Below, one piece after another: positions 41,944-52,172 of a stretch of 52,322 nt of DNA; position 1 is the first letter of the stretch, and the number at the start of each line of letters is the position of its first letter. The stretch comes from Fidelibacterota bacterium (GTDB taxonomy: Bacteria > Pseudomonadota > Alphaproteobacteria > Rhodospirillales > Rhodospirillaceae): contig CAMDOZ010000006.1 of assembly GCA_945903705.1 (NCBI GenBank), forward strand, positions 1 to 52,322. The letters run 5' to 3'. The translations under genes and the position numbers were made by a program. The notes under the pieces are model-generated. The model saw nothing but the letters and a program-made list of their open reading frames with translations. It ran no database searches and was not told the origin of the DNA.

Positions 41944-43254
41944 TCAAAGTATAAAGCGCGAGAGATCGCCTTTCTTGGCGAGCTCACCCACCTGCGTACG
42001 CACATAATCCGCGGTCACGGTGAAAGTCTCACCGGAGCGGTCTGTAGCGGTGAAGCTGATGTCTTCCAAAAGCTTCTCCAGAACCGTGTGCAGCCGGCGC
42101 GCGCCGATGTTCTCGACACTGGTGTTGATCTCGGCCGCCAGGTCCGCGACGGCGCCGATGGCCTCGTCCCCGAACACGAGCGTCACGTTCTCTGTCCCCA
42201 GCAGCGCCTTATACTGTTTGATCAGGCTCACTTCGGTTTCAGTGAGGATGCGCACAAAGTCGTCGCGCGTCAGCGCCTTCAGTTCCACGCGGATGGGAAG
42301 ACGGCCCTGCAGTTCCGGAAGAAGATCCGAGGGTTTGGCGAGGTGAAACGCGCCGGAGGCGATGAAAAGGATATGGTCGGTCTTCACCGGGCCATGTTTG
42401 GTGGACACGATCGTCCCCTCGATCAGCGGCAAGAGATCCCGCTGCACGCCCTCGCGGCTCACATCGGCGCCGCGGGCATCTTCGCGGCTCGTGATCTTGT
42501 CGATCTCATCCAGGAATACGATGCCGTCGTTTTCCACCAGCGAGATCGCTTCGCGAACCAGGCTTTCCTGGTTCAAGAGCTTGTCCGACTCCTCGCGCAT
42601 CAAGACTTCGTAGGATCGCGCCACGCTCATCTTTCGGGGGCGGCTGCGTCCGCCGAACATCCCGCCCAACATTTCGCTTAAGTTTACCATGCCCATTTGC
42701 GCGCCGGGCATTCCGGGAATGTCCATGGTCGGCATCGAAGCGCCGGCGGACTCCTGCACATTCACTTCGATCTCGCGTTCATTGAGCTCGCCCTCCCGCA
42801 ACATCTTGCGGAATTTCTGACGGGTCTCGGGACTGGAGTTGTCGCCCACCAGGGCGTCGAGCACGCGTTCTTCGGCCGCGAGTTCGGCCTTGGCCGTCAC
42901 TTCCTTGCGCAGGCGCTCGCGGGTCATGTTCATCGCGATCTCGGTCAGGTCGCGCACGATGCTCTCTACGTCGCGGCCCACATAACCCACCTCGGTAAAC
43001 TTGGTGGCCTCCACCTTCAGGAAGGGCGCGTTGGCGAGTTTCGCAAGCCGCCGTGCGATCTCGGTCTTGCCCACGCCCGTGGGGCCCACCATCAGGATAT
43101 TTTTGGGCAGCACTTCTTCGCGTAAGCCTTCGGGAAGCTGCTGGCGCCGCCAGCGATTTCGCAAAGCAATGGCAACAGCGCGCTTGGCGTCGGCCTGGCC
43201 GATGATGAAACGATCCAGCTCGGAAACGATCTCGCGCGGCGAAAACGACGTCAT
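41944..43254 (-). CDS. hslU: ATP-dependent protease ATPase subunit HslU
   Basis: A 436-residue AAA+ unfoldase. Walker [10 protein letters not shown] lies near residue 56, with Walker [11 protein letters not shown], an inserted I-domain and the pore loop GYVG. The family C-terminus LSRFIL is present and activates HslV. It unfolds substrates for the HslV chamber. Its ATG overlaps the hslV stop by 4 nt. Confidence 0.98.
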   Translation of the reverse strand: MTSFSPREIVSELDRFIIGQADAKRAVAIALRNRWRRQQLPEGLREEVLPKNILMVGPTGVGKTEIARRLAKLANAPFLKVEATKFTEVGYVGRDVESIVRDLTEIAMNMTRERLRKEVTAKAELAAEERVLDALVGDNSSPETRQKFRKMLREGELNEREIEVNVQESAGASMPTMDIPGMPGAQMGMVNLSEMLGGMFGGRSRPRKMSVARSYEVLMREESDKLLNQESLVREAISLVENDGIVFLDEIDKITSREDARGADVSREGVQRDLLPLIEGTIVSTKHGPVKTDHILFIASGAFHLAKPSDLLPELQGRLPIRVELKALTRDDFVRILTETEVSLIKQYKALLGTENVTLVFGDEAIGAVADLAAEINTSVENIGARRLHTVLEKLLEDISFTATDRSGETFTVTADYVRTQVGELAKKGDLSRFIL

Positions 43255-43799
43255 AAGGTTTCGACGACCAGTTCGTTGTTTGTGTAGATGCAGATATCGG
43301 CGGCGATCTTCATGGCCTTGCGCGCGATGGCTTCGGCGTCCATGTCCGGCCGGTCCGCGAGGGCCCTGGCCGCGGCCAGCGCGAAGGATCCGCCCGAGCC
43401 TATGCCGATCAATCCATCCTCGGGTTCCAGCACGTCGCCCGTTCCCGACAGGATCAAGGAGACGTCTTTGTCCGCGACCGCCATCATCGCCTCGAGGCGC
43501 CGGAGATAGCGGTCGGTCCGCCAGTCCTTCGCCAGCTCGACGCAGGCGCGCATCAACTGTCCCGGATGTTTTTCGAGCTTCGCCTCGAGGCGCTCGAAGA
43601 GCGTGAAGGCGTCGGCGGTCGCACCCGCGAAACCGCCGACCACCTTTCCGTCGGAAAGCCGCCGCACCTTGCGGGCATTGGATTTCAGAATCTGATTACC
43701 GAGGGTGACTTGTCCGTCGCCGGCCACCACCACTTTGCCGTTCTTGCGCACCGCGAGAATGGTCGTGCCGTACCAAGTGGCGGGATCGTGTTTCGTCAT
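43251..43799 (-). CDS. hslV: ATP-dependent protease peptidase subunit HslV
   Basis: A 182-residue proteasome-like subunit. The nucleophile is T12 after processing at G11 ([11 protein letters not shown]). GDGQVTLGN and [14 protein letters not shown] follow. It forms the double-hexamer peptidase that works with HslU. First gene of the leftward hslVU operon; the upstream neighbour xth is 57 bp away on the same strand. Confidence 0.98.
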   Translation of the reverse strand: MTKHDPATWYGTTILAVRKNGKVVVAGDGQVTLGNQILKSNARKVRRLSDGKVVGGFAGATADAFTLFERLEAKLEKHPGQLMRACVELAKDWRTDRYLRRLEAMMAVADKDVSLILSGTGDVLEPEDGLIGIGSGGSFALAAARALADRPDMDAEAIARKAMKIAADICIYTNNELVVETL

Positions 43800-43856
43800 G
43801 GTTGTTCCGGGAAAGTCGTCAGGAGAAGGTGAGGATGGGGTGAGTCAGAAGCCGTT

Positions 43857-44660
43857 TCAAGGCTTGAGAGTGAGCACGACAGGTACATGGTCCGACGCGG
43901 GCGTCCAATGCCGCACATCCATGAGAACGTCGACGTCTGCAATCCGGTCCTTCAGCGCCGGCGTGACCCAGATGTGATCGAGGCGCCGGCCCTTGTTGGC
44001 GGCCAGCCAGTCGGCGGCGCGGTAGCTCCACCAGGTGAACACCGGATTTTCGGCCGGGTGCACCTCGCGAAGCGCGTCGATGAAATAAAGCGCGCGTTTC
44101 ATACGCTCGAGGGCGGCGATCTCGATAGGCGTATGGGTCACCGTGCGTGTCATGCGCATGTGGTCCCACACATCTGTGGGCAGCGGCGCGATATTGAAAT
44201 CGCCCGCTACAACTGCTGCGTCCGAAAGGCCGTGGTGGGCCGCGAAAAAGTCGGCGATGGCGTCGACGAACTTGAGCTTGTGATCGAATTTCGGGTTGAG
44301 CTCCCGGTCCGGAACCTGCCCGCCCGCTGGCACATAGAGACTGTGGATCTTCACGGCCGCATCGCCCTCGCCCACCACGGCGCTCACATGGCGCGCATCG
44401 TCGCGGCCGCAGTGCCGATGAAGGTCGATATTCGACAACGGGAATTTCGAGAGAATCGCAACGCCGTTGTAGGCTTTCTGCCCGGCATAGGCCTGATGCA
44501 CATAGCCGAGGTCTTCCATCTCCTTCTTCGGAAACAGCGCGTCCGCGCACTTGGTTTCCTGCAGGCAGATCACGTCGGGCGCGGCCAGATCAACTAGGCG
44601 GTCGAGCTGCGCAATGCGCTTGCGGATGGAATTGATGTTCCAGGTGGCGATGGTCAGCAT
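43857..44660 (-). CDS. xth: Exodeoxyribonuclease III (AP endonuclease)
   Basis: A 267-residue exonuclease-endonuclease-phosphatase fold enzyme. ATWNINSIRKR and ICLQETKC (metal-binding Glu) come first, then LYVPAGG, AGDFNIAP, RLDHIWVTP and the catalytic ASDHVPVVL. It nicks DNA at abasic sites and trims 3' ends in base-excision repair. ATG 44660 gives the usual MLTIATWNINS start; ATG 44672 adds four residues. Confidence 0.95.
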   Translation of the reverse strand: MLTIATWNINSIRKRIAQLDRLVDLAAPDVICLQETKCADALFPKKEMEDLGYVHQAYAGQKAYNGVAILSKFPLSNIDLHRHCGRDDARHVSAVVGEGDAAVKIHSLYVPAGGQVPDRELNPKFDHKLKFVDAIADFFAAHHGLSDAAVVAGDFNIAPLPTDVWDHMRMTRTVTHTPIEIAALERMKRALYFIDALREVHPAENPVFTWWSYRAADWLAANKGRRLDHIWVTPALKDRIADVDVLMDVRHWTPASDHVPVVLTLKP

Positions 44661-44688
44661 GCACGTGGACATCTAGCACAAAAGAAAT

Positions 44689-44718
44689 GGCGCCCGATGT
44701 GGGGGGACATCGGGCGCC
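44689..44718 (-). terminator. Strong hairpin with U-rich tail, leftward terminator
   Basis: A perfect 12-bp stem GGCGCCCGATGT / ACATCGGGCGCC with a loop of six identical bases (G6 on the + strand). Read leftward it is followed by ATTTCTTTTGT. It would end a leftward transcript coming from 44720-45060, supporting a small gene or RNA there. A weaker stem (AACGGT / ACCGTT, 44732-44749) lies just before it. Confidence 0.7.
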
Positions 44719-44748
44719 GTAGCGTCTGCCGAACGGTAGGGGGACCGT

Positions 44749-44895
44749 TTATTCGGCGCGGCGTTTGGTCTTTGCGACCACCGCCGTATGCCACCTGATA
44801 TATGTCGCGTTTTCCGAATTGCAAATTGATCGGCCGGAATAGCGGCCATGCAAAACCGCATGGGAGTTATTACGTGGAATCAGGCCTTTACGCAT
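44749..44895 (-). CDS. Possible 48-codon small protein gene
   Basis: An open frame ATG 44895 to TAA 44749 encodes a basic 48-residue peptide beginning MRKGLIPRNNSHAVLHGRYS and ending HTAVVAKTKRRAE. No family is recognised and no clear ribosome-binding site is seen. In its favour, it ends just before a strong leftward terminator, and a long hairpin directly precedes its start codon. The alternative is a small non-coding RNA with the same terminator. The first half is AT-richer than the last. Confidence 0.3.
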   Translation of the reverse strand: MRKGLIPRNNSHAVLHGRYSGRSICNSENATYIRWHTAVVAKTKRRAE

Positions 44896-44929
44896 TTAAG
44901 GACCATGACGCGAACGTCATGATCCTTAA
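44896..44929. repeat. 34-bp near-perfect inverted repeat
   Basis: 15-bp arms TTAAGGACCATGACG / CGTCATGATCCTTAA with one mismatch and a 4-nt loop (TTCG when read leftward). It abuts the ATG of the possible small gene at 44749-44895. No T-run follows. It may be a leader hairpin or an operator. Confidence 0.7.
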
Positions 44930-44998
44930 CGATCACGCACCTGTGAGAGGTAAGGCTCCGCGAATCGAAAAGCCTAATTTTGCTTATTCCGTGCAGCC

Positions 44999-45016
44999 GG
45001 CCGGCGAAGGCCGGCC
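44999..45016. repeat. GC hairpin shared with copy D element
   Basis: GGCCGGC GAAG GCCGGCC, identical over 18 bp to the inner hairpin of the palindromic repeat at 41875-41892. Read rightward it is followed by CTTCAAAAG. It lies 46 bp past the lolA stop codon. It may be a 3' hairpin for lolA or a fragment of the repeat family. Confidence 0.6.
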
Positions 45017-45062
45017 CTTCAAAAGAAGTAGTGCGGCGCAGTCCCGCTTGAATGTTTTTGAG

Positions 45063-45680
45063 CTAATTCTGCTTGTTGCGCGCCGCACGGGCGTCGTAGC
45101 GGAACAGTTTGCCGTCGAGGCTAACGCCCTTCTGCGCATTTTCGAGGGTCACGACGACCTCTTTGTTTTGCGCGTCGACCACACGCCATTGGCGCAGCTC
45201 GAACGGCCCTTCGCTGAACACCAGGGTCAGCTTTCCGGCGCCGGGATCTTTGGCCATGGCCGCGGTGATCTCCAGCGTGCCGGGCCCGCGTTTTACACCG
45301 AGAAGTTTTACGCTCGGATCGGAGAAGGAAAGATTCTCCTTCAGAATCAGGCCCGCCGGCGTTTCGTTGAGGTCCAGATGGCTCGCGTCGTTCATCTGGG
45401 TGTCGACATAGATCAGGAACTTCCCGTCGGCCACCATCAGCATCGGCGTGGGCGGGTCATAGACCAGACGCATGCGGCCGGGGCGCGAGATGTAAAGGTC
45501 GCCGTCGTAGTTGCCGCCATCCGGGTTCACCTGGACGAAGCGGGCTTTCAAGGTGGTGACGCTGTTGAGATAGGCCTCGGCCTTCTTCAAGGCCTCGGCG
45601 TCGGCGGTATCGGCCGCGAAGGACGGAACCGCGAACACAACCGCAGTGAGCAGGGCGAAGAGTCTGAAAAGTTTAGCCAT
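45063..45680 (-). CDS. lolA: Outer-membrane lipoprotein carrier protein LolA
   Basis: A 205-residue periplasmic protein. A signal peptide (residues 1-22, cleavage after SFAA) precedes the LolA fold (LNSVTTLKARFVQVNPDGG, SRPGRMRLVYDPPTPMLMVADG). It receives lipoproteins from LolCDE and ferries them to the outer membrane. It follows ftsK on the same strand (86 nt), and the ftsK-lolA-xth order is common in alphaproteobacteria. Confidence 0.93.
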   Translation of the reverse strand: MAKLFRLFALLTAVVFAVPSFAADTADAEALKKAEAYLNSVTTLKARFVQVNPDGGNYDGDLYISRPGRMRLVYDPPTPMLMVADGKFLIYVDTQMNDASHLDLNETPAGLILKENLSFSDPSVKLLGVKRGPGTLEITAAMAKDPGAGKLTLVFSEGPFELRQWRVVDAQNKEVVVTLENAQKGVSLDGKLFRYDARAARNKQN

Positions 45681-45766
45681 AGCGTCCTCACGAAAGAGCC
45701 TTAGCGCTCAATGTGGGAGGACACTATGGCGGCACAAGGGCCAAGTCCATCGAGAGGACCGCCCGA

Positions 45767-48220
45767 TTACATATCCTGCGGTTCGGGCAGCAGAATCTCG
45801 CGTTTTCCAACATGGTTCGCGCGGGAAATCATGCCCTGCTTTTCCATGTCCTCGATTATCTTGGCGGCGCGGTTGTAACCGATGCCGAGGTGGCGCTGGA
45901 TGAAACTGGTGGAGGCCTTCCGCTCGCGGGCCACGATGGCTACCGCCTGGTCGAACAGGCCGTCGCCGGTCGAGGTATTGCCGCCCGATTGGCCGGAGAA
46001 GCCGGGCACGTCTTCGAGGTCGTCTTCTTCGGTCACCGCTTCGAGGTAATCGGGCTGCGCTTGCGAGCGCAGGTGGTTCGTAACCTCCTCCACTTCCTTG
46101 TCGCTCACGAAGGGACCGTGCACGCGGGTGATGCGCCCGCCAGCGGCCATGTACAGCATGTCCCCCTGGCCCAGGAGCTGTTCGGCGCCCTGTTCACCAA
46201 GGATCGTGCGGCTGTCGATCTTCGAGGTCACCTGGAAGCTGATGCGGGTCGGGAAGTTCGCCTTGATGGTACCGGTGATCACGTCCACCGACGGGCGCTG
46301 CGTCGCCATGATCACGTGGATCCCGGCCGCACGGGCCATCTGCGCCAGGCGCTGGACAGCCGCTTCGACGTCCTTGCCCGCGACCAGCATCAGGTCGGCC
46401 ATTTCGTCGATGATGACAACGATATAGGGCAGCGGCGTCAGATCGAGCGCCTGCTCCTCATAGATCGGTTTACCGGTGCCCGGATCGAATCCGGTTTGAA
46501 CGGTGCGCGTCAGCGTTTTGCCGGTCTTCGCGGCTTCGCTGAGGCGCTGGTTGTAGCCCAGGATATTGCGCACCGAGAGCGTCGACATGGCGCGGTAGCG
46601 GTTCTCCATCTCGCGCACGACCCACTTCAACGCCATGACCGCCTTGCCCGGCTCTGTCACGACGGGAGCGAGCAGATGGGGGATGCCGTCGTAGACGGAA
46701 AGTTCCAGCATCTTTGGATCGATCATGATCAGGCGCACGTCTTTGGGCGTGTTGCGGTAGAGCAGCGACATGATCATGGTGTTGATCGCCACCGACTTTC
46801 CCGAACCGGTGGTGCCTGCGACGAGAAGATGCGGCATGCGTGCGAGGTCCGCGAACACCGGCGCGCCGCCGATGTCCTTGCCAAGGGCGAGTACGAGCTT
46901 CGTATCGCTGCGCTCGAATTCTTCCGTGGAAAGCTGCTCGCGCAGATAAACGGTTTCGCGATGCGCATTGGGCAGTTCGATGCCGATGACGCTGCGCCCC
47001 GGCACGACCGCGATACGCACCGCCACCGCGCTCATGGAGCGCGCGATATCGTCCGCCAGCGAAACGACGCGAGAGGTTTTGGTTCCCGGTGCGGGCTCCA
47101 GTTCGTAAAGGGTGACCACGGGTCCCGGGCGTACCTTGGTGATCTGGCCTTTGATGCCGAAGTCGTCCAGCACCGATTCCAGCATGCGCGCATTGGCTTC
47201 AAGCGCGTCCTTGCTCACGACCCGTTCCACGCGGGTCGAGGGCGGCGTCAGGATGTCGAGATGCGGAAGCTCGAAGTCCTTGCTCTTCTCCGGGAGCAGC
47301 GAGCCTTGGCGCGCGGCCATCTCGCGCTTCGACTGTTTCGCAGGCTTGGCGCGGGTCTCCACCACCGCCGTTTCACGGGCGCGCGGCGCTTCTTCGATGT
47401 CTTCGTCCTCGTTCTCTTCGAGGATGGCCCGCGCCTGCGCCGGCGCCTCATCCTCGTCGTCCGCTTCGAGTGCGGACTTGGGTTCGGGTTCGATGCGCTC
47501 GCGCTTGGCTTTCACAGGTTTCGGCGCCGGAGCCGACTTCGGCATCCGGTCCAGAATCCACATCGGCGCGCGGGCAACGATGACGGCGCCGCGTGTGAGC
47601 CCACGGGCCAGGACGATGCAAGCCGCGCCTGCGACGGCAAAGCGTACGGTCATGGACCACAGCAGAAGGCCGACGCCGATGGCCGCGGCGGAAACGCTGG
47701 TGACCGCGCTCAAGGCTGTGACCACCGGTTCAAGCCCGAGAGTCGGTCCGCTATGTACGGCCAACAACCCGAGCAGGATTTCACCAGCCGATCCTCCGAG
47801 CCCGGCGTCGATCGGCCAGGCGGCGAAGGCGGGCACGAAATCGAGTGCGATGGCCAGCAGCAACGCGGCAGTAATCACCACAACAGTGCGCAGCCAGAGC
47901 CAACTGACGAGCTCACCCTTCATCAGCCGCACGCCCCAGGCGCCGGTGGCCAACAGGAAGGCCAGCGCGCCGAGACCCGCGGTCTGCAACAGTGCGTCGG
48001 CCATGATGGCGCCCGTGAAACCCAAGGCGTTCTGCGGTGTCAGGCTGGTTGCTGTATTGAGCGATGGATCGTCGGGCGAATAGCTCACGAGAGCGAGCAG
48101 CACCGCCGTGCTCAAAAGCACGACGCTAAGCCCTGCGGCGAAAAGTGCTGCGCGCTTCAGCATCGCGGCCCACGCGGGCGGCAGGAACGGCACGTTCTGG
48201 GTGCGGGCGGCGGCGGTCAT
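45767..48220 (-). CDS. ftsK: DNA translocase FtsK
   Basis: An 817-residue protein. The N-terminal domain has four membrane helices (about residues 25-185). A charged, low-complexity linker of about 150 residues follows. The alpha/beta motor domain has Walker A GTTGSGKS near residue 470 and Walker [14 protein letters not shown]-terminal gamma winged-helix domain ([23 protein letters not shown]) reads KOPS-type sequences. It pumps chromosome termini through the septum and helps resolve dimers. The linker is shorter than in E. coli, as usual for this class. Confidence 0.97.
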   Translation of the reverse strand: MTAAARTQNVPFLPPAWAAMLKRAALFAAGLSVVLLSTAVLLALVSYSPDDPSLNTATSLTPQNALGFTGAIMADALLQTAGLGALAFLLATGAWGVRLMKGELVSWLWLRTVVVITAALLLAIALDFVPAFAAWPIDAGLGGSAGEILLGLLAVHSGPTLGLEPVVTALSAVTSVSAAAIGVGLLLWSMTVRFAVAGAACIVLARGLTRGAVIVARAPMWILDRMPKSAPAPKPVKAKRERIEPEPKSALEADDEDEAPAQARAILEENEDEDIEEAPRARETAVVETRAKPAKQSKREMAARQGSLLPEKSKDFELPHLDILTPPSTRVERVVSKDALEANARMLESVLDDFGIKGQITKVRPGPVVTLYELEPAPGTKTSRVVSLADDIARSMSAVAVRIAVVPGRSVIGIELPNAHRETVYLREQLSTEEFERSDTKLVLALGKDIGGAPVFADLARMPHLLVAGTTGSGKSVAINTMIMSLLYRNTPKDVRLIMIDPKMLELSVYDGIPHLLAPVVTEPGKAVMALKWVVREMENRYRAMSTLSVRNILGYNQRLSEAAKTGKTLTRTVQTGFDPGTGKPIYEEQALDLTPLPYIVVIIDEMADLMLVAGKDVEAAVQRLAQMARAAGIHVIMATQRPSVDVITGTIKANFPTRISFQVTSKIDSRTILGEQGAEQLLGQGDMLYMAAGGRITRVHGPFVSDKEVEEVTNHLRSQAQPDYLEAVTEEDDLEDVPGFSGQSGGNTSTGDGLFDQAVAIVARERKASTSFIQRHLGIGYNRAAKIIEDMEKQGMISRANHVGKREILLPEPQDM

Positions 48221-48251
48221 GACATGTCCTCGCGGATGAAATGAACTGGGC

Positions 48252-49442
48252 TCATAGGGTCTCGAGTATGGGAATCATGCGCTCAAAAGCTTCGGCCACC
48301 TGGGCGCGCTCATGCACCATGGCCACGCGGATGTAGGAACGTCCCGGATTCTCGCCCCGTTGCTCGCGGGCCAGATAAGCGCCGGGCAGAACTTTGAGTC
48401 CGCCGCGCTGCCACAAGGCCTTGGCGGCGGTTTCGCCGTCCTTCACATCCAGCCACAGGAAAAATCCACCGGCGGGACGATGGAATCCGAAGCGTGTTCC
48501 AAAGGCATTGGCCGCGTCGTCGTTCTTGGCGCGGTAGAGCGCGCGGTTTTGCGCGACATGATCCTCGTCGCTCCAGAGCGCCGTAGCGGCCGCCATCACC
48601 GGCAGCGGCTGCACCGCGCCGCCATGGGCGCGAAGCTTCGAAAGCTTGGCGATCAGGTCCGGATCGCCCGCGACAAAACCGGCGCGCAGGCCCGGCACAC
48701 TTGAACGCTTCGACAGCGAGTTGAAGACCAGAACATTCCTCAATCCTTTGCCGAGTTCCGCGCAAGCCTGGAGCGCGCCGGCGGGCGGAGCGTCGTCGTA
48801 GATTTCCGAGTAGCACTCGTCGCAGGCCAGAACGAAATCGTGTTTGCGCGCGAGACCGATGACGGCCTTCAACTGCGCAAGCGTGGCGATGGTGCCTTGC
48901 GGGTTCGACGGCGTGCAGAGATAGGCCAGCGCCGCGCGGTCGAGATCGGCGCGCGCAACACTCTCATAGTTCGGCTGAAAGTCGGTCTCGCGCGTCGCGG
49001 CCACGAACACCGGTTCCGCGCCGTTCATCACGGCGGCGCCGAAATACACTTGGTAGAAGGGGTTCGGCATCAAGACCGCGGGCGCGCGGCCGTTTTTCTC
49101 GGGCGGAATACAAAGCTGCGCGGCCATGAACAGGCCCTCACGGCTGCCCGCCAGCGGCAGGACGTGGCGCTCCGAGTCGAGGAACCCGGCGGGAAGCTTG
49201 AATCTCTCGGTGCACCAGGCGGCGACGGCACTCCGATACGCCGGTGTCCCGGCCGTGGGCGGATACTTTCCCCAATCGGCTTGGGCTTTCGCCAGGGCCG
49301 TATGGAGCAGCGCCGGGGGCGCATGCTGCGGCTCGCCGATGGACATGATCAGCGCATGCGACGGGGGCGCGACCCCGGCCAGCAAGGCGGCCAGGCGCTG
49401 AAACGGGTACTCCGTCAGCCCATCCAATCGCGCGTTATACAT
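48252..49442 (-). CDS. Class I/II aminotransferase, succinyldiaminopimelate aminotransferase-like (DapC)
   Basis: A 396-residue fold-type I PLP enzyme. [10 protein letters not shown], the aspartate in [11 protein letters not shown] and the PLP-lysine in [17 protein letters not shown] are present, with the substrate arginine near the end ([10 protein letters not shown]). Overall it resembles DapC, which makes N-succinyl-LL-diaminopimelate for lysine and peptidoglycan synthesis. Related aminotransferases are hard to separate by sequence alone. It lies 31 nt upstream of ftsK on the same strand. Confidence 0.88.
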   Translation of the reverse strand: MYNARLDGLTEYPFQRLAALLAGVAPPSHALIMSIGEPQHAPPALLHTALAKAQADWGKYPPTAGTPAYRSAVAAWCTERFKLPAGFLDSERHVLPLAGSREGLFMAAQLCIPPEKNGRAPAVLMPNPFYQVYFGAAVMNGAEPVFVAATRETDFQPNYESVARADLDRAALAYLCTPSNPQGTIATLAQLKAVIGLARKHDFVLACDECYSEIYDDAPPAGALQACAELGKGLRNVLVFNSLSKRSSVPGLRAGFVAGDPDLIAKLSKLRAHGGAVQPLPVMAAATALWSDEDHVAQNRALYRAKNDDAANAFGTRFGFHRPAGGFFLWLDVKDGETAAKALWQRGGLKVLPGAYLAREQRGENPGRSYIRVAMVHERAQVAEAFERMIPILETL

Positions 49443-49661
49443 AGACCCTGTCGAAACAAAAAAACGCCGGGTTCATCCTCGCCCGACAGGGTATACAAAC
49501 CGTAAATAAAAGGCAAAAATCTTCGCAGTGTCAGTGCGATCGGAGTTAGTCTTCAGATTCTCCCTGAGGAGACTTTTGGGGCCGTATAACGTGAGATTTA
49601 TGTTTTATATCAATATCTTACTAACATTAATCAATGTTAAAAGAGAGCACGAGGCTGTAAG
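49443..49661. other. 219-bp AT-rich intergenic region, dapC promoter and hemW 3' end
   Basis: Clearly AT-richer than the coding DNA around it. A leftward promoter candidate for the aminotransferase gene is TTTGCC (complement of 49512-49517), a 16-bp spacer and TATACC (complement of 49490-49495). Two hairpins lie towards the hemW side: TCTCC CTGA GGAGA (49559-49572), followed rightward by CTTTTG, and AACATT AATC AATGTT (49623-49638). They may form the hemW 3' end. Confidence 0.4.
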
Positions 49662-50837
49662 TTAAGCCAGGAGCTCCCGCAGGACGGCGTTCAAGGCCAT
49701 TCGGCCCGATGCCGTGGCCCGCACCGCTGTGGCGTCGAGCTCCAGAAACCCTCCGGCCATCAGTTTTTCCACCGATCCCGGGTTGGCGACCTCTTCGAAG
49801 GGGCGCCCCGCGAGCCGGATGAAACGGGCGCGGTCGACGCCCTCCGTCACCCGAAGCCCCATCAGGATCAGCTCCCGCTCCCGCTCGTCCGGCGCGATGC
49901 CTGTTTCTTCCTGCGTACCGGCGCCGGCAGCCTCCACTTTTTTCAGCCACAAGGCCGGCGCCTTGATCTGGCGCGTGGCGCGCGGGGTCCCGCCGATCGT
50001 CAGGCGCCCGTGCGCGCCGGGCCCGACTCCGACGTAATCGCCGCCGCGCCAGTAGGTGAGATTGTGCCGGCAGGCAGCACCCTCCGCGGCGTGATTGGAA
50101 ATCTCGTAAGCGGGAAACCCTGCCTCCGCGCACAAGGCTTGTGTGTCTTCAAACAAATTCGCCGCGGCGTCTTCGTCGGGCAAAGCGAATTCGCCGCGCG
50201 CGTGCGCCTCGAACATCGCCGTGCCCGGCTCCATGGTGAGCTGGTAGAGCGAGAGGTGCGTGATGCCGTTGTCGTGCACTTCCTTCAAGGCTTCGCCGAG
50301 TTCCCTGCGCCATGCGGCCGGCTCCTGACCGGGCCGCGCATAAATAAGATCGAACGACACACGCGGAAAAATCTTTGCCGCCGTGCGCCAGGCGCGGCGC
50401 GCCTCCTCGACTCCATGACGGCGCCCGAGGAACTTGAGATCCGCATCCTTCAGCGCTTGCACACCCATGGAGAGGCGGCTGACGCCCGCTGCGCGGATAG
50501 CGGTGAAGCGGTCCGTGTCCACCGTCCCCGGATTTGCCTCCAGCGTGATTTCGAGGTCGTTGGCCGTGCGCCAGGATGCGCGCGCCGCTTCGATGATCGC
50601 CGCGGCGGTCGCGGGATCCATCAGCGAGGGCGTGCCGCCCCCGAAAAAAATACTGGTGAGAATTTTATCGGGCGTGCGCGCGGCGAAATGGGCGAGCTCG
50701 GTCAGGAGGGCTCTCCGCCACGCCGCTTGATCGACCGCTTGGGCGACGTGACTGTTGAAGTCGCAGTAGGGGCACTTCGAAATACAAAACGGCCAGTGGA
50801 CGTAAAGGCCAAAGCCTTCGTCGCCTTGAATGGTCAT
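49662..50837 (-). CDS. hemW: Radical-SAM heme chaperone HemW-like
   Basis: A 391-residue radical SAM protein. The 4Fe-4S cluster motif is C18-I-S-K-C22-P-Y-C25, followed by FFGGGTPSL, TLEANPGTV, SMGVQALKDADLKFLGR and the C-terminal HemW domain. HemW binds haem and delivers it to respiratory enzymes. It was long confused with oxygen-independent coproporphyrinogen oxidase (HemN). ATG 50837 starts 7 nt after rdgB; the longer frame overlaps rdgB. Confidence 0.94.
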   Translation of the reverse strand: MTIQGDEGFGLYVHWPFCISKCPYCDFNSHVAQAVDQAAWRRALLTELAHFAARTPDKILTSIFFGGGTPSLMDPATAAAIIEAARASWRTANDLEITLEANPGTVDTDRFTAIRAAGVSRLSMGVQALKDADLKFLGRRHGVEEARRAWRTAAKIFPRVSFDLIYARPGQEPAAWRRELGEALKEVHDNGITHLSLYQLTMEPGTAMFEAHARGEFALPDEDAAANLFEDTQALCAEAGFPAYEISNHAAEGAACRHNLTYWRGGDYVGVGPGAHGRLTIGGTPRATRQIKAPALWLKKVEAAGAGTQEETGIAPDERERELILMGLRVTEGVDRARFIRLAGRPFEEVANPGSVEKLMAGGFLELDATAVRATASGRMALNAVLRELLA

Positions 50838-50844
50838 TGGGGCA

Positions 50845-51441
50845 TTACGAAAAACACGCCGCCACAAGCCGCCGGAACGCATCGGCGCGGTGGCTCATGT
50901 CGTGCTTCTTGGCGGGGTCCATCTCGCCGAAGGTGATGTCGAAACCCGTCGGAATAAAGATGGGATCGTAGCCAAATCCGTGCGGCCCCCGCGGCGGAAA
51001 GGTCAACGTCCCTTCGACTTTGCCTTCAAAGGTTTCGCAGTGCCCGTCGGGCCACGACAGCGAAAGAGCGCATATAAACTGCGCATTTCTGTCGGGATTA
51101 TCGCCCATGGCGTTTTGGATCTTGCGCATGGCGAGATCGAAATCCTTCGTCGGTCCCGCCCAGCGCGCGGAATAAATTCCCGGCGCGCCGTTCAGCGCAT
51201 CCACCGCAAGACCGGAGTCGTCGGCCAACGCGATGACGTTCGCGCCGAGGGACGCGGCAAGGGCTTTGAGCTCGGCATTGGCGATGAACGAAAGGCCCGT
51301 CTCTTCCGGTTCGGGAAGTCCGAGCTCGCCCGCGGACACGACGTTGGCCTTGAACGACGCCAGGAGTTCGCGGATCTCGCGCAGCTTGCCCGCGTTGTGG
51401 CTCGCGAGAACGAGTTTTCCGCCGGGGAAGCGACGCGGCAC
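50845..51441 (-). CDS. rdgB: RdgB/HAM1 non-canonical purine NTP pyrophosphatase
   Basis: A 198-residue enzyme that hydrolyses XTP, ITP and dITP to monophosphates, keeping damaged purines out of DNA and [39 protein letters not shown] and [10 protein letters not shown] are all present, with the C-terminal [12 protein letters not shown]. It lies 5 nt after rph and 7 nt before hemW, in an operon typical of the class. Confidence 0.97.
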   Translation of the reverse strand: MPRRFPGGKLVLASHNAGKLREIRELLASFKANVVSAGELGLPEPEETGLSFIANAELKALAASLGANVIALADDSGLAVDALNGAPGIYSARWAGPTKDFDLAMRKIQNAMGDNPDRNAQFICALSLSWPDGHCETFEGKVEGTLTFPPRGPHGFGYDPIFIPTGFDITFGEMDPAKKHDMSHRADAFRRLVAACFS

Positions 51442-51446
51442 GTTTC

Positions 51447-52172
51447 TTACAATCCGATCTTCGCAAGCGCCGCGCGCTGCAGCACCACCAACTCGCCGAT
51501 GCCTTTTTTCGCAAGCTCGAGCAGTGCCTGGAATTCGGCTTCGGTGAAGGGATGTTCCTCCGCCGTGCCTTGCACTTCGACAATGCCGCCCGACGCGGTC
51601 AGCACGAAGTTCGCGTCCGCCTGTGCGGTCGAGTCTTCGGCATAATCGAGATCGAGCACGGGAGTCCCGTTGAAAAGTCCCGCGCTCACGGCGGCGACCG
51701 GTTCACGGAGCGGAATGCGGTGGATCGCGCCCAGCTTTTTCATCATGCCGAACGCCTGATGAAGCGCCACATAGGCGCCAGTCACGCTCGCGGTCCGGGT
51801 GCCGCCGTCCGCCTGGATCACGTCGCAATCGAGCCGGATCTGAATCTCGCCGAAGGTGCGAAGGTCGGTCACGGCCCGGAGTGCCCGGCCGATGAGCCGC
51901 TGGATTTCCTGGGTCCGGCCCGATTGTCCGCCCTTGGCCGCTTCGCGCGGCGTGCGGGTATTGGTCGCCCGCGGCAGCATGCCGTATTCGGCCGTCACCC
52001 AGCCTTTGCCGCCGCCTTTCAGCCAGGGCGGCACCTGCTCTTCGACACTCGCGGTGCAAAGCACGTGCGTGTCGCCGAATTTCACCAGACACGACCCCTC
52101 GGCGTGCTTGCTTACCCCGGTTTCGAGGCTGATGGCGCGAAGGGTATTGGGGGTGCGACCGGACGGTCTCAT
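51447..52172 (-). CDS. rph: Ribonuclease PH
   Basis: A 241-residue phosphorolytic exoribonuclease that trims tRNA 3' ends. [12 protein letters not shown] is followed by [27 protein letters not shown] and the catalytic/phosphate-binding region ([36 protein letters not shown]). DLDYAEDS contributes metal ligands. First gene of the leftward rph-rdgB-hemW operon. Confidence 0.97.
   Translation of the reverse strand: MRPSGRTPNTLRAISLETGVSKHAEGSCLVKFGDTHVLCTASVEEQVPPWLKGGGKGWVTAEYGMLPRATNTRTPREAAKGGQSGRTQEIQRLIGRALRAVTDLRTFGEIQIRLDCDVIQADGGTRTASVTGAYVALHQAFGMMKKLGAIHRIPLREPVAAVSAGLFNGTPVLDLDYAEDSTAQADANFVLTASGGIVEVQGTAEEHPFTEAEFQALLELAKKGIGELVVLQRAALAKIGL

Noticed and set aside
45767-48220. A DnaA-like or plasmid-type replication gene linked to the origin
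   Set aside because: No dnaA, repABC or other initiator gene is present in the window; in this class dnaA is often not beside the origin.
45713-48244. An 843-codon open frame on the + strand
   Set aside because: It lies entirely antisense to ftsK, has His/Arg-rich composition typical of shadow frames in GC-rich genes, and shows no domain.
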